NCBI GenBank assembly: GCA_018139225.1
Contig: JAGSNX010000004.1
Coordinates: forward strand, 248,001 to 312,000
Source of the DNA: Microvirga sp. SRT01
Lineage (GTDB): Bacteria; Pseudomonadota; Alphaproteobacteria; Sphingomonadales; Sphingomonadaceae
Direction of reading: 5' to 3'
DNA length: 64,000 nt
Below the pieces are notes generated by a model. The model saw only the letters and a list, made by a program, of their open reading frames with translations. It was not told where the DNA came from and ran no database searches. Every line of letters begins with the position of its first letter. The first letter of the stretch is position 1. Below are positions 51,607 through 60,883 of the stretch, piece by piece. The position numbers and the translations under genes are program-made.

Positions 51607-53280
51607 TCACCGCGAATTCAACTCGTCCGCAATCAGGGCTGGCGGTACGATGCCAGCCTTCAGGATTTCGGCCATCGTGCTGCTCAGCGAGAATGACTGT
51701 CGCCGCTGATCGGCATCATAGCTGGCCGTGGCCAGGAGATGATCCAGCTGAAGCTTGCCGACGATATAGCTGGTGCCGTAGCCCGGCTGACGCAGGTACA
51801 GGAGTTGCTCGAAACCGACCAGTCTGCTCGCCGGGTCGGACCAGCCCCGTGGTGTCCACTCGGCGTGGTAGCGGCCGGCCGTCGCCAGATCCCACTCGTT
51901 CGCCTGGACCTGCAACGACGCAAGCCCACGCGCGGCGCGGTTGGCGAGCATGATCCACACCAGCTCGCGCCCGTGGGGAATGTCGTCGTACAGCCCCGCC
52001 TGCATGACGACCTCTTCCATCGCCGTTGCAAACCCCTCGGAGCGGTCGGCGAAGATGTTGAACAATGGTGCCGTTCGGCGGACCGGGTCCGGATGCGGTT
52101 CATGCCGGAGGCGCGCCAGCTCGATCCAATGCGTCGAATGGCTGAGCAGCGGCAGCGGATCGAGCGCGCTGCCGTGCGAGAAGAAGTTGCGGTCGGCCGG
52201 CGCGACATAGCTGCTGGTCTGCGCCTCCAGCGCCGCCCGGAAATACGGACGATCGGGAACGATGCCCGTCGCGACGAGGAAGTCGTTGAACTTGCGCGTC
52301 TTCGCCTGCGCCATCCGAGCGTAGGCGACGGGATCGTCGATCGGTGCGATCGGCGGAAGCGCCCGGTTGCGCACCTCCTCCAGTCGCAACGAGGTCAAGG
52401 CGCGATCGAGTTCGCGTTGCAGCAGCAGTTGCTGCGCATCCCAATCATAGGGCGAAAGCTGGACGTTCTTCGCGAACCAGTCGTAATTCGCCTTGCCGAC
52501 GCCGGACGGTCCACGCCGGCCCGGCGCCTCCGCCTCCACCCATCGCGCGAAGTCGTCCGTTGCTGTCCGCGCCCCGGCGATGGCCCGCCGCAGCGCTGCG
52601 CTGGCGCCGGTCATCGTCGCCGGGCGACGCCCCGCCAGCGAGCGCAAGGTCAGCGTACCCTTGGCAAGCGCATCCAGTGTCTCGCTCTGCTCGTGAAAGC
52701 TGCGACCGCCATAGCGCCACAGATCGCCTGCCTGACTGCCCGCCAAATTTGTGCGAGCCGCCTTCAGCGTGTCCGGCACCGTACGAAGCAAGGCCGTCAA
52801 CTTGCGATCGTCGGCCGATGATAGAGGCCAGTCAAAGGCCCACAGATCGATGTTCGGTTCGGCCGAAGGTCCCTCGTGCGCGGGCACGTCGCTTTGATCG
52901 GCGAAGACGGTCGCGTAGAAGCTCGGATCGCGCGCCCACGGCTTCAGCACGCGCAGGAAGAAGTCGAAGCCGTTGATCTCCGCGTCGATCAGCCGCGCAT
53001 CGTCGATCGCCTGTTGCGGCCAGCCGGTTCGCTCAATCCGTGCCGATCGTGCCCGCCACTCCGGCAGCGCCGCCAGCTTCCGCGCCATGGCATCCGCCCC
53101 GTAATCCGACGCTACGCCAGCGTTGGCGGGAGACGCCCGGACGAATGCGCGCCAGTCGGCGAACATCTGCTCCAAAGCCGGCTGCGCCGAAGATTCCGGC
53201 GTCAGCTGGGCAGGGAGCGGTGCCGCCACCATGAGCGCGAGGACGGTCGCCAATGGCAACGCAAAATACTTTCCGATCAT
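51607..53280 (-). CDS. DUF885 family secreted protein with altered metal site
   Basis: A 557-residue exported protein; signal peptide MIGKYFALPLATVLALMVAAPLPA. It shows the DUF885 outline: VRASPANAGVASDYGADAMARKLAALPEW, LIDAEINGFDFFLRVLKPWARDP, SEGFATAMEEVVMQAGLYDD and PGYGTSYIVGKLQLDHLL. The usual zinc-type HExxPGH motif of these peptidase-like proteins is not seen; the equivalent region reads LLSHSTHWIELARLRHEPHP. It may therefore be inactive or use different residues. It is divergent from a TonB receptor at 53451, a common pairing for peptide use. No ATG alternative nearby. Confidence 0.82.
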   Translation of the reverse strand: MIGKYFALPLATVLALMVAAPLPAQLTPESSAQPALEQMFADWRAFVRASPANAGVASDYGADAMARKLAALPEWRARSARIERTGWPQQAIDDARLIDAEINGFDFFLRVLKPWARDPSFYATVFADQSDVPAHEGPSAEPNIDLWAFDWPLSSADDRKLTALLRTVPDTLKAARTNLAGSQAGDLWRYGGRSFHEQSETLDALAKGTLTLRSLAGRRPATMTGASAALRRAIAGARTATDDFARWVEAEAPGRRGPSGVGKANYDWFAKNVQLSPYDWDAQQLLLQRELDRALTSLRLEEVRNRALPPIAPIDDPVAYARMAQAKTRKFNDFLVATGIVPDRPYFRAALEAQTSSYVAPADRNFFSHGSALDPLPLLSHSTHWIELARLRHEPHPDPVRRTAPLFNIFADRSEGFATAMEEVVMQAGLYDDIPHGRELVWIMLANRAARGLASLQVQANEWDLATAGRYHAEWTPRGWSDPASRLVGFEQLLYLRQPGYGTSYIVGKLQLDHLLATASYDADQRRQSFSLSSTMAEILKAGIVPPALIADELNSR

Positions 53281-53450
53281 AAGCCACCCCCACCTGAACC
53301 TACACCGCTAACCAAACTCGTCAATTATGTTGCGCCGCGGTGACACTCACCGAAAGATCGTTGCCCTCTTCGGACCGAAACGAGCCTTTCTGTTGCAGTG
53401 CACCATGATCTGCGGAACATCGGCCTCATCAATCAGGGGGCTTTACGACG

Positions 53451-56360
53451 ATGATGAACCGAACCGCGCTGCGCTATGGCCTGTGCCTTCCCGCCATCCT
53501 GCTCGGATCTGCCGGCGCGCACGCCCAGGCTGTGGAGGTAGGCCCAGCAGTAGCGACCACCGCCGCTGCTGACGACGCGACGGAGGCGGGCGACGACATC
53601 ATCGTCACTGGCTCTCGCATCCGGCAGAGTCCGCTGGAGCAGCGCTCTCCCGTCGTCACGCTCGACTCCGCGGCAATCGCGCAGACCGGCCTCACCTCGG
53701 TGGCCGACATCCTGCAGCGTTTGCCCAGCGCCGCCGGCGGCCTGAACACCAAGGCGAACAACTCGGGCAACATCGGCAATCCGCAGGACGGTGGCGGTGT
53801 CGGTGCCGGCTCGGCCGAGATCGACCTGCGCTATCTCCTCGCGAAGCGCACGCTCGTGCTGGTGGACGGGCTTCGCTACGTCAACGGCGCCTCCGCCAGC
53901 GGCATTCCCGGCACCGTCGATCTGAACTCCATCCCCAACAGCTCGATCGAACGCATCGAAGTGCTCCAGTCTGGCCAGTCGCCGCTCTACGGATCGGACG
54001 CCATTGCCGGCGTCGTCAACATCATCACCAAGAGCAGCCAGCAGGGGCTGCGAGCCTCCGGCCAGTTCGGCACGTTCCGCGCGGGCGACGGACATTCCTA
54101 CAATGGTGACATCAGCTACGGCGTCAAAGGTCCGTCGACGTCGATGGTCATCGGCGCCAGCTATGTGAAGGAAGGCAGCGTCCGCACCGCGGATCGCGCC
54201 GGTTCGCAATTCCCGAATCCAGACCAGACGAGCTGCACCGATCCGCGCGGCGGTTGCTCGGGCGCAGCACTGGGCGGGCGCATCGTGTTCAATCCGGGTA
54301 ATGCCCTGCGTCCCCAGGGTGGCACCATCACCGTCCGCCAGAACGGCCTCACCACCCGCGGCGTCTATGATCCCACGCTGGTGGGCGGCGATTTCCGCGC
54401 GTTCACGACGGCAGACCGCTTCAACTTCGCACCGTTCAACTACTTCCTGACGCCGTCCGAGCGCTACGGCGCCTTCGGCAGCTTCAAGCAGGAACTCGGC
54501 TCCGACATCAACCTGCGGGTCAAGGCGGTCTACAACCGACGCAACTCGGAAAATCAGGCCGCCTTCCTGCCGCTGAACGTCGGACCCGATGCGGGTACCG
54601 GCACGCTGACCGATCGCATCTCGATCGATGCGACCAACCCGTTCAATCCGTTCGGCGTGACGCTGTCGGCGGGCGGCCCCGGCCAGCCGCCGGCGAACTA
54701 TGCCCTGATCGGTCGCCGCCTGGTGGAGGCGGGCCAGCGGACCTACAACCAGAAGGTCGACACGATGACCGTCAGCGCGACGCTGGACGGTAAATTCCAG
54801 ATCGGCGACAAGCGCTTCTACTGGGACGTGAACGCCGTGCAGGGTTTCAACGACGCCAAGCAGGTCTTCACCGGCAACATCAACACGCAGCGGCTGGCAC
54901 AGGCGCTCGGCCCCGTCTCCCAGTGCACGGGCGCGTGCGTCCCCTTCAACATCTTCGGCGGCGCGGGTTCGATCACGCCGGAGATGCTCGCCTATGTCGG
55001 CTTCGTCGAGCGCGCGCGGAGCAGCCAGGAGCTGCGGGACTATACCGCGAACGTCACGGGCGAACTGTTCGACCTGCCCGGCGGCCCGGTCGGCGTCGCC
55101 ATCGGCTACGAGCATCGCTACCAGAGGGGATCGTTCACCCCCGATGCGCTCATCCAGGCCGGCTTCGGCGCGGACATTCCCGCCCAGGCCGCCAGCGGCA
55201 AGTTCAATTCGGACGAAGTCTATGGCGAGGTGCGTATACCGCTGCTGAAGGATGTCCCGTTCTTCAGCTCGCTCGAGGCATCGGGCGCAATTCGTCACGT
55301 CAACTATTCGACCAGCGGCAGCAACACGACGTTCACGGCGACCGGGCTGTGGAAGCCCGTCCCCGACCTGCTGCTGCGGGGCTCCTTCGCAGAGGGCTTT
55401 CGCGCGCCGAGCATCGGCGAACTGTTCGGGGCGCAATCACGCTCCGACATCGGCGTCCCCGATCCGTGCAGCAACATCGCCGGCTCGCGGTATCAGGCCT
55501 CCGCCACGGTGCGCGCGAACTGCACCGCGGACGGCGTACCGGCGGACGGCAGCTATCAGGAACCGACCGGCCAGCTCGGCGTGACCACGGGCGGCAACCG
55601 CGCCCTTTCGCCGGAAACCTCGAAGACGTGGCTGTTCGGCGGCGTCATCAGCCCAGCCTTCATGCGCAACAGCGGCATCGCCAGCCAGTTCGCGATCGAA
55701 GCGAACTATTACGACATCAAGGTGTCCGGCGCGATCGCCTCCACCAACCCGCAGGTGACGCTCTCGCGCTGCGCCGAGACGGGTGACGCGCTCAGCTGCT
55801 CGAACGTGCTGCGCAGCAGCAGCGGCCGCATCTCCAGCATCGTCGGCCTGTTGCAGAATATCGGCGAGATCCGCACCCGCGGCATCGACCTCACGCTCAA
55901 CTATCGCTCGCCCCAGACGGGGGCCGGCATCTTCGGCCTCTCGCTCAACGGCAACCACCTGATGAAGTATACGGAGACCACGCCGACGGCGACGGGGTTC
56001 AGCGCGATCAGCTACAGCGGCACGACCCGCGGTTCCCCCGACCAGTCCTACCCCAAGTTCAAGGGCACCGGCGTCGTCAGCTGGAGCATCGCCGATTTCG
56101 AGGCGTCGTTCACCGGCCGCTACATCAACCACGTCACGGAAAACACGGGCGCCCGGCTGGACAACACCTTCTACGGCGACGTCCAGCTCATCTTCGCACC
56201 CGCCTTCCTCGACAAGAAGTTCGACTTCACCGTCGGCGTGCGCAACGTGTTCGATCAGGACCCGCCGGCCTGCACCAGCTGCACCGGCCCGAACTATGAT
56301 CCGACGACCTATGACGTGCCGGGCCAGTTCGGATACCTTCGCATCACCTACAGGATGTGA
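53451..56360 (+). CDS. TonB-dependent receptor, peptide/siderophore-type
   Basis: A 969-residue outer-membrane receptor. Signal peptide MMNRTALRYGLCLPAILLGSAGAHAQ, TonB-box-like GDDIIVTGSRI (about 47-57), plug with TGLTSVADILQRLPSAAGG and RTLVLVDGLRYVNG and LQSGQSPLYGSDAIAGVVNIITK, then a beta-barrel to the C-terminus FGYLRITYRM, which ends in Met rather than the usual Phe. The start may be either of the two ATGs at 53451/53454; AGGGGG lies 11-14 bases before. Its gene faces the DUF885 protein across 170 bases, suggesting joint control. A long hairpin at 56403 follows. Confidence 0.93.
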   Translation: MMNRTALRYGLCLPAILLGSAGAHAQAVEVGPAVATTAAADDATEAGDDIIVTGSRIRQSPLEQRSPVVTLDSAAIAQTGLTSVADILQRLPSAAGGLNTKANNSGNIGNPQDGGGVGAGSAEIDLRYLLAKRTLVLVDGLRYVNGASASGIPGTVDLNSIPNSSIERIEVLQSGQSPLYGSDAIAGVVNIITKSSQQGLRASGQFGTFRAGDGHSYNGDISYGVKGPSTSMVIGASYVKEGSVRTADRAGSQFPNPDQTSCTDPRGGCSGAALGGRIVFNPGNALRPQGGTITVRQNGLTTRGVYDPTLVGGDFRAFTTADRFNFAPFNYFLTPSERYGAFGSFKQELGSDINLRVKAVYNRRNSENQAAFLPLNVGPDAGTGTLTDRISIDATNPFNPFGVTLSAGGPGQPPANYALIGRRLVEAGQRTYNQKVDTMTVSATLDGKFQIGDKRFYWDVNAVQGFNDAKQVFTGNINTQRLAQALGPVSQCTGACVPFNIFGGAGSITPEMLAYVGFVERARSSQELRDYTANVTGELFDLPGGPVGVAIGYEHRYQRGSFTPDALIQAGFGADIPAQAASGKFNSDEVYGEVRIPLLKDVPFFSSLEASGAIRHVNYSTSGSNTTFTATGLWKPVPDLLLRGSFAEGFRAPSIGELFGAQSRSDIGVPDPCSNIAGSRYQASATVRANCTADGVPADGSYQEPTGQLGVTTGGNRALSPETSKTWLFGGVISPAFMRNSGIASQFAIEANYYDIKVSGAIASTNPQVTLSRCAETGDALSCSNVLRSSSGRISSIVGLLQNIGEIRTRGIDLTLNYRSPQTGAGIFGLSLNGNHLMKYTETTPTATGFSAISYSGTTRGSPDQSYPKFKGTGVVSWSIADFEASFTGRYINHVTENTGARLDNTFYGDVQLIFAPAFLDKKFDFTVGVRNVFDQDPPACTSCTGPNYDPTTYDVPGQFGYLRITYRM

Positions 56361-56402
56361 GGAATTCCACGCACCGCCCTGTGAGATCTTAGTGCAGCGC
56401 TT

Positions 56403-56446
56403 GCATGACGCTCAGGGAAGGCCTCGACCCTCCCTCAGCGTCATGC
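56403..56446 (+). terminator. Long imperfect hairpin after the TonB receptor
   Basis: GCATGACGCTCAGGGAAGG (56403-56421) and CCCTCCCTCAGCGTCATGC (56428-56446) pair over 19 positions with two mismatches around a six-base loop. There is no T-run, so it may be a terminator, mRNA stabiliser or remnant of an inverted-repeat element. Confidence 0.5.
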
Positions 56447-56882
56447 CGTCTCATGGGTCCGGGCGGGCGACAGTCTCAGCTTTATAGTTTTCGATCTAGG
56501 CATCGGATCGGTGATGTACGCGGGAATGCGGGCGACAGCGTGATCGCCGCTCGTCCCCTGTCCAACACCAGATATCCCCTCGATCATCGAACGAAGGAAG
56601 GGATCGCACAGCATGCTCGACGGCTAGTTCGACGCTCCACCCACGTCGATCATCGCAACCGCTGCGATGACCAAATCGCCGAGGAGCGTAGGTCGCGAGA
56701 AAATCACCTGAATACGATCAGCTGGCAAAGGCCAAGCTGAGCGGAGGATTGATGCGCCCGCAGATCATCCCGCCCCAATCATCCCGCTCGAAGCGGGACC
56801 AGCTGACGACCCAGATAAAAAAAAACTAAGCGGTAATCTTCAAGCATTGAAGGCCAAGAAGCTGACCAAAAACAGCTAAGAG
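56447..56882. other. AT-richer intergenic region, no gene seen
   Basis: Base composition falls compared with the rest of the window and ends in a run of nine A (about 56818-56826). Short frames are present but none has a ribosome site or recognisable protein. Confidence 0.45.
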
Positions 56883-57312
56883 CTAAATCTCAACGACGAT
56901 CACCGTGCTGTCATCTTTGACACCAGACATTAGAAGCCGTTGCCGAAAACGTTCCAAAGCCTCTTCAATTAAAGATGATTCTTGTAGCTCCTGCACGACA
57001 TGAGCCTTATTGATAATATCATATGCTCCATCTGTCATTGGAACAATGTAGTCGCCCTCATTTACGGACAAACAATCTTCGCATAAGCCAAGCTTCGCAA
57101 TCGCGCTTTAGTAAGAGGTAATCACATTTCGCCGTGGGTAAACTCTCGCTTAAGCTTTTGACAAAACTCCGTCGCGTAGCAAAGCCGCAACTTCGGCTTG
57201 ATCCTCAGTGCGAGACAATCCCGCTGCCTCGCACGTGATAAATCCCAGTATCTCCCACATGTGCAACGTACGCATCACTTCCAAGCAGATGGATCAGAAG
57301 CATAGTTGTTCC
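56883..57312 (-). pseudogene. Decayed PP2C-type serine/threonine phosphatase gene
   Basis: The C-terminal two-thirds of a PP2C phosphatase can be read with one frameshift and two stops. Frame 1 (57312-57208) gives GTTMLLIHLLGSDAYVAHVG then DTGIYHVRGSGIVSH, matching the GTT and VGDSRxY motifs. A +1 shift continues TEDQAEVAALLRDGVLSKA, stop, ARVYPRRNVITSY, stop, SAIAKLGL and on to GDYIVPMTDGAYDIIN (DG metal motif) and DDSTVIVVEI (C-terminal metal motif) at 56883. Typical functional text would be TxDHS..., ARxHPxRNVITRALG, so the stops fall inside conserved blocks. The N-terminal metal-binding part cannot be recovered upstream. The product is probably not made. Confidence 0.75.
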
Positions 57313-57967
57313 CGGAACGGACTGGCCGGTTCGCGTCGGCGTAGCATTCGGCGCCCCTACCCGCTTCAGATTACCCTGACGTGCATTTGTCCTGACGAGC
57401 CCAAAAAGAACGATAAGGCCGCCACGCGGACGAATCACAATCGTGATCCTCGCCGTTGACGCGAGATCATTTGCTACGTTCCCGAAGCTTGTAGCGCGCC
57501 TTGCACCGCATTGCGCTGGCATGGATCCAACGCCCTGTGAGGCGGCTGGTAAGGGAAAGCAAACCAGCCGCCTCGGTTGCCTGATATCGGATGCCATGAG
57601 CGGCCGCAACGTTTGTCCCAAAATGGGACGGTACGCCCAGGTTATGCTGAAGACGGCGAAGCAAGCCCTAGGTTGAAGGTCCAATGAGGATGGTCTGCTG
57701 CATATGCACCGAGTTTGAACCCAACCAATGGCCGTCCCACGAAGTTTCGCAATATACTTTATCTACAATCGTTTGACCGCCTCAAGCCTATGGTTCCGGC
57801 GCATCGATCCTCCCGACGCAAGCAGCGACCCTCCTGCCGCAAAAAGGTGCTTTAAACGGTTTTTATCAATCTTGGTTCCGCTACCCTCATCACGAGCCGA
57901 TAGAGAATGTCGTCGCGGCTCGGCGACTGCCTTGAATGAGCAGCGCTCAATAAGGGGGCTATCAACG
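57313..57967. other. Intergenic/decayed region, no intact gene seen
   Basis: This stretch should hold the lost 5' part of the phosphatase (to about 57480) and the control region of the acyltransferase-like gene. AT-rich segments occur around 57725-57780 and 57850-57880. The open frame from 57728 into the acyltransferase lacks coding character before the GTG at 57968. Confidence 0.45.
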
Positions 57968-58783
57968 GTGCATCAAACTGCAACTTCCTCGACCCTCGCA
58001 GCGCCCTCAGCCGGCCTGCTCTCGACCCGACGAGGCTCCCTCGCGAAGGACCAGCAAAGCAGCGACATATCCGTGCATCTTGCGGACTGTGAAGTGATGA
58101 AGAAGGAGGCCAGTCTCCTTCTGAACCGTATGTATCAATCCCGCGGCTACGGATCCAAACACCAGCTAGCCGATGGGAAGCACTGCGCTGTATTTACGAG
58201 TTGCACTGATAACGATGTCGTTGGAACGCTGACGCTAACTGTAGATTCTGAAGCGGGCCTAGCGACGGATCATACTTTCTCGATCGAGCTGAACAGCCTC
58301 AGGGACGAACCTGGCACCCGGCTGTGCGATTTGACCAAGTTCGCTGTTGACCCCGACACGAGTTCGCCCGCCGTTCTCGCTGCCTTGTTTCACGTCATAC
58401 TTCTCTACGGGATGCAGGTTTTCGGGTGCACAGATGTCGTTATCGAAGTGCATCCAAGACACACGCGCTATTATGAGGCAATGATCGGCTTCGTGCGGGT
58501 TGGCGACCCCAAAATCGATGAATCGGTCGAGTGGTGGCCCAGCGACACGCCCGTGCAGCTGATGCGGCTTAATCTTCGCGATATGCGCAGACGCATTGAG
58601 TGTACGCGGGCGGGAGTAAAGGCGAACAGCCGTTCGCTCTACCCGTACTTCTTTTCACAAGAGGAGGAGCTCGGCATCGCAGATCGCATCGCGCGTCTGT
58701 GCAAGGTAGATGACGAGATGATCTTCGGCATGCCGAGGAGCACGTGCGGACGGCTCCCCGCTGAGTGGCGCGCAGCAGCTTGA
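57968..58783 (+). CDS. N-acyl amino acid synthase FeeM-like acyltransferase
   Basis: A 271-residue GNAT-fold protein similar to FeeM and to the PEP-CTERM/exosortase-associated acyltransferases. Key text is LLNRMYQSRGYGSKHQL, GTLTLTVDSEAGLATDHTF, GTRLCDLTKFAVDP (the acyl-ACP/CoA-binding strand region), and TDVVIEVHPRHTRYYEAMIGF near the C-terminal half. The family joins fatty acyl groups from acyl-ACP to amino acids. The GTG at 57968 (AAGGGGG about 12 bases upstream) is preferred; ATG 57728 would add 80 residues of non-coding appearance. A PEPxxWA gene lies nearby on the opposite strand, which fits the exosortase link but does not prove it. Confidence 0.7.
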   Translation: MHQTATSSTLAAPSAGLLSTRRGSLAKDQQSSDISVHLADCEVMKKEASLLLNRMYQSRGYGSKHQLADGKHCAVFTSCTDNDVVGTLTLTVDSEAGLATDHTFSIELNSLRDEPGTRLCDLTKFAVDPDTSSPAVLAALFHVILLYGMQVFGCTDVVIEVHPRHTRYYEAMIGFVRVGDPKIDESVEWWPSDTPVQLMRLNLRDMRRRIECTRAGVKANSRSLYPYFFSQEEELGIADRIARLCKVDDEMIFGMPRSTCGRLPAEWRAAA

Positions 58784-59042
58784 GCTCGCGCCCGCCCGCC
58801 ACCGATACCATTTCGCGTGCGGGCGACGCTGACCGGCACCTCAGACCAACACGCCCGGAAGCCTCTTGGTGTCTTGCTGCCTCGCACATCGCGGTGTGAC
58901 TCGATCATCGGTCGAGAACGCGAAGGCATGGATTGCGGTCAGTCTCAGCCCGCCGAGAACAGGCCTGCTGAGGAACCGATTCGTTGTCATAGTCTCGATG
59001 CGGCGACCGCAGGCAGCTCGCGGCATCTTGAATCAGCTACTA
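58784..59042. other. Intergenic, no gene seen
   Basis: Convergent gap between the acyltransferase-like gene and the PEPxxWA gene. Only short unsupported frames are visible, apart from the terminator listed next. Confidence 0.4.
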
Positions 59043-59077
59043 TAAAAAAAGGGGCGACAACCGCAGCTGCCGCCCCC
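59043..59077 (-). terminator. Rho-independent terminator of the PEPxxWA gene
   Basis: On the minus strand GGGGGCG (59077-59071) and CGCCCC (59056-59051) form the stem base around CAGCTGCGGTTGT, followed by seven T (59050-59044). It lies 26 bases after the stop at 59103. Confidence 0.78.
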
Positions 59078-59102
59078 GGATAACCGATATTCTGTAACGC
59101 GA

Positions 59103-59666
59103 TCAGGCGAACTGAACGCGCGCACGGCGACGGCGCAGAGTGCCGCCGACCATTCCAAATCCACCGATCATCAGTGCCCAAGCGGCGGGCTCAGGAACGG
59201 CACCAGGAGTGAACGAGAGATTGCCACCATACGAGCCGAGACCATCGGACGTGTAGTTGATGATCAGCTGGTTCAGCGCACCCGCCGTGATCGCAATGCC
59301 GGAACGGCCACCGAACTCGATATCGCCCGTTGGTGTCAGAGTAACGACCAGGCCGTTGAACGTTGCACTCGTGAAGTCGATGTTGGTGCCCGGTCCGGAA
59401 AGGCTGGTCGAGAACGAGCCACTACCGATGCCGTTGATGTCGACGATGAACTGATAGATGTCCGTGAAGGTACCGCTGCCGACGCCATTCCGACCAATAT
59501 CCGCAGACACTTGTCCGGTAATCGGAAAGGTCGTGTCGCCGCTGGTCTGGAATTCGGTATCGCCAGGAACATACGTGCACACGTTGCCGACGCAGGCAGC
59601 CGACGCCGACGTGCTAGCCATTACGCCTGCGACGGCGAACGCTGCAAATGCGAGCTTCTTGTTCAT
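59103..59666 (-). CDS. PEPxxWA-CTERM protein with FxDxF-like region, 187 aa
   Basis: A secreted 187-residue protein with signal peptide MNKKLAFAAFAVAGVMASTSASA and the exosortase tail VPEPAAWALMIGGFGMVGG followed by LRRRRA. The body is a Gly/Ser/Thr-rich beta structure; GTFTDIYQFIVDINGIGSGSFS resembles the FxDxF PEP-CTERM group. One Cys pair lies near the N-terminus (CVGNVC). AAAGGGG precedes the ATG at 59666. It ends in a clear terminator. Related in tail only to the protein at 40496. Confidence 0.88.
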   Translation of the reverse strand: MNKKLAFAAFAVAGVMASTSASAACVGNVCTYVPGDTEFQTSGDTTFPITGQVSADIGRNGVGSGTFTDIYQFIVDINGIGSGSFSTSLSGPGTNIDFTSATFNGLVVTLTPTGDIEFGGRSGIAITAGALNQLIINYTSDGLGSYGGNLSFTPGAVPEPAAWALMIGGFGMVGGTLRRRRARVQFA

Positions 59667-60287
59667 AAAACGATACCCCTTTACTGACCGAGCTTGAAAT
59701 CCAAAACCTGATCAAGCACCCTCGCACGGTGCAAGACGGGACTCGAACAGGTTGAACCTTCTTAACCATATGGCTCATATGAGCCGGCGTCAACAAGATT
59801 AATGCTTGATTAACAACCATCTATTCAGATCAAAAAGTGACTTGGAACGCGCTCGTATGCGCGAGCGAGCATCGTCGAAGCCCTGGTTCTGAGCGGGGCA
59901 ACCAACGAACCTCCGATCCGTTCCTCGACTGGAGCGAATCCATCAGATACGCTCGGTTTCATGGCATATGCCGCTACCGGTTCGAATAGCAGGCTGCGCG
60001 CTCTCCGCGATGAACCGGGAAACGGCGCCTACGTTAGCACGGACAGGCCGATTGCTCGGAGCGACGCGCTGAGGTGGTGTGACGGGCTGTCTGACCGGCG
60101 CGGAGGGCGCACCGTCCGCGCTTACTGAGCCCTACCCCGACAATCCCTGCCTTTGGTCTGACGATGCCCGCAAGACCGAACCACTACCAAGGACGGGCAA
60201 TGCCGCCAACTCGACTGCTGGGGCCTGCTCGATCGTATTGAGTTGCTCCCGGCTCGCCCACTGATCGGTCGTGCCGCAAGGCACCTG
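59667..60287. other. Intergenic region, no gene seen
   Basis: About 620 bases. The part near 59750-59830 is AT-rich (TTAACCATATGGCTCATATGAG includes overlapping palindromic steps) and probably holds the PEPxxWA promoter on the minus strand. Frames further right are short and overlap the small gene at 60288. Confidence 0.45.
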
Positions 60288-60491
60288 TCAGGCCTCCTTG
60301 AACCGCCGCTCCGACCGGTCGTGTTCGTCTTGTTCCGCTGGGGCCTGCCGGCGGTCCAGGTCCGAAGCCGCTGCTTCGTAGGCTGCCCGTGCTTCGGGTT
60401 GACTGTCGCTGGTGATGAGTTCCCGCACGCTTCTGGCGAGGTCACCAAGCTCTGCGCTCCGGTCGCGGCGCTCGCCTCCCATCATCCTCAT
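60288..60491 (-). CDS. Small hypothetical helical protein, 67 aa
   Basis: A 67-residue charged helical protein (SAELGDLARSVRELITSDSQPEARAAYEAAASDLDRR) without signal peptide. Its ATG overlaps the stop of the gene at 60488-60676 by four bases, which supports both as real. Not recognised. Confidence 0.55.
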   Translation of the reverse strand: MRMMGGERRDRSAELGDLARSVRELITSDSQPEARAAYEAAASDLDRRQAPAEQDEHDRSERRFKEA

Positions 60492-60676
60492 CGGCCAGCT
60501 TCCTTCGGTGCGGGAAAGTGCTGCACCTTCCGCACTCCGCTCCTTAATTCCATGCCATAGGAGTGCGAGTGCTGATCTGTCGCAGCCAGTGCGTGATCGT
60601 CGTCCGGGTGATGTAGATCGAATGCCTTGGCGATGCGGCCGTAGCGTCCGAGAATGTAGAGCCGGTAGTGGACCAT
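60488..60676 (-). CDS. Small hypothetical protein, 62 aa
   Basis: A 62-residue protein starting MVHYRLYILGRYGRIAKAFD, then HHPDDDHALAATDQ and GMELRSGVRKVQHF. This layout (xYRLYxL ... GRI ... a D/E-rich turn, then ELWxxxRKV) is familiar from short uncharacterised sphingomonad proteins. It is coupled to the 67-residue gene downstream. Function unknown. Confidence 0.6.
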   Translation of the reverse strand: MVHYRLYILGRYGRIAKAFDLHHPDDDHALAATDQHSHSYGMELRSGVRKVQHFPAPKEAGR

Positions 60677-60883
60677 CAGGGTATCCCGGCGGCCGAGCCT
60701 CTCCCGCCGCTGCCCGGAAAGTGGGCGCTGGTGGTTAACGACATCTTAAAGAACCGGGGCGATGATCGATGCCGTCAGGTCGATCCGAACTGACCCTAAT
60801 GCTGGGTGAATTTCCGTTTGTTGCGAATGGCTTGGTAGGCCAGTAGGCGTGACGTAGTGGTTAATCGAAGTCAGGACCCGAGT

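Noticed and set aside
53433-55436. 667-codon open frame on the minus strand
   Set aside because: Antisense to the second TonB receptor, no start context or recognisable protein.
57728-57967. 80-residue N-terminal extension of the FeeM-like protein from ATG 57728
   Set aside because: Translation lacks family similarity and the segment is AT-rich; the GTG at 57968 has a better ribosome site.
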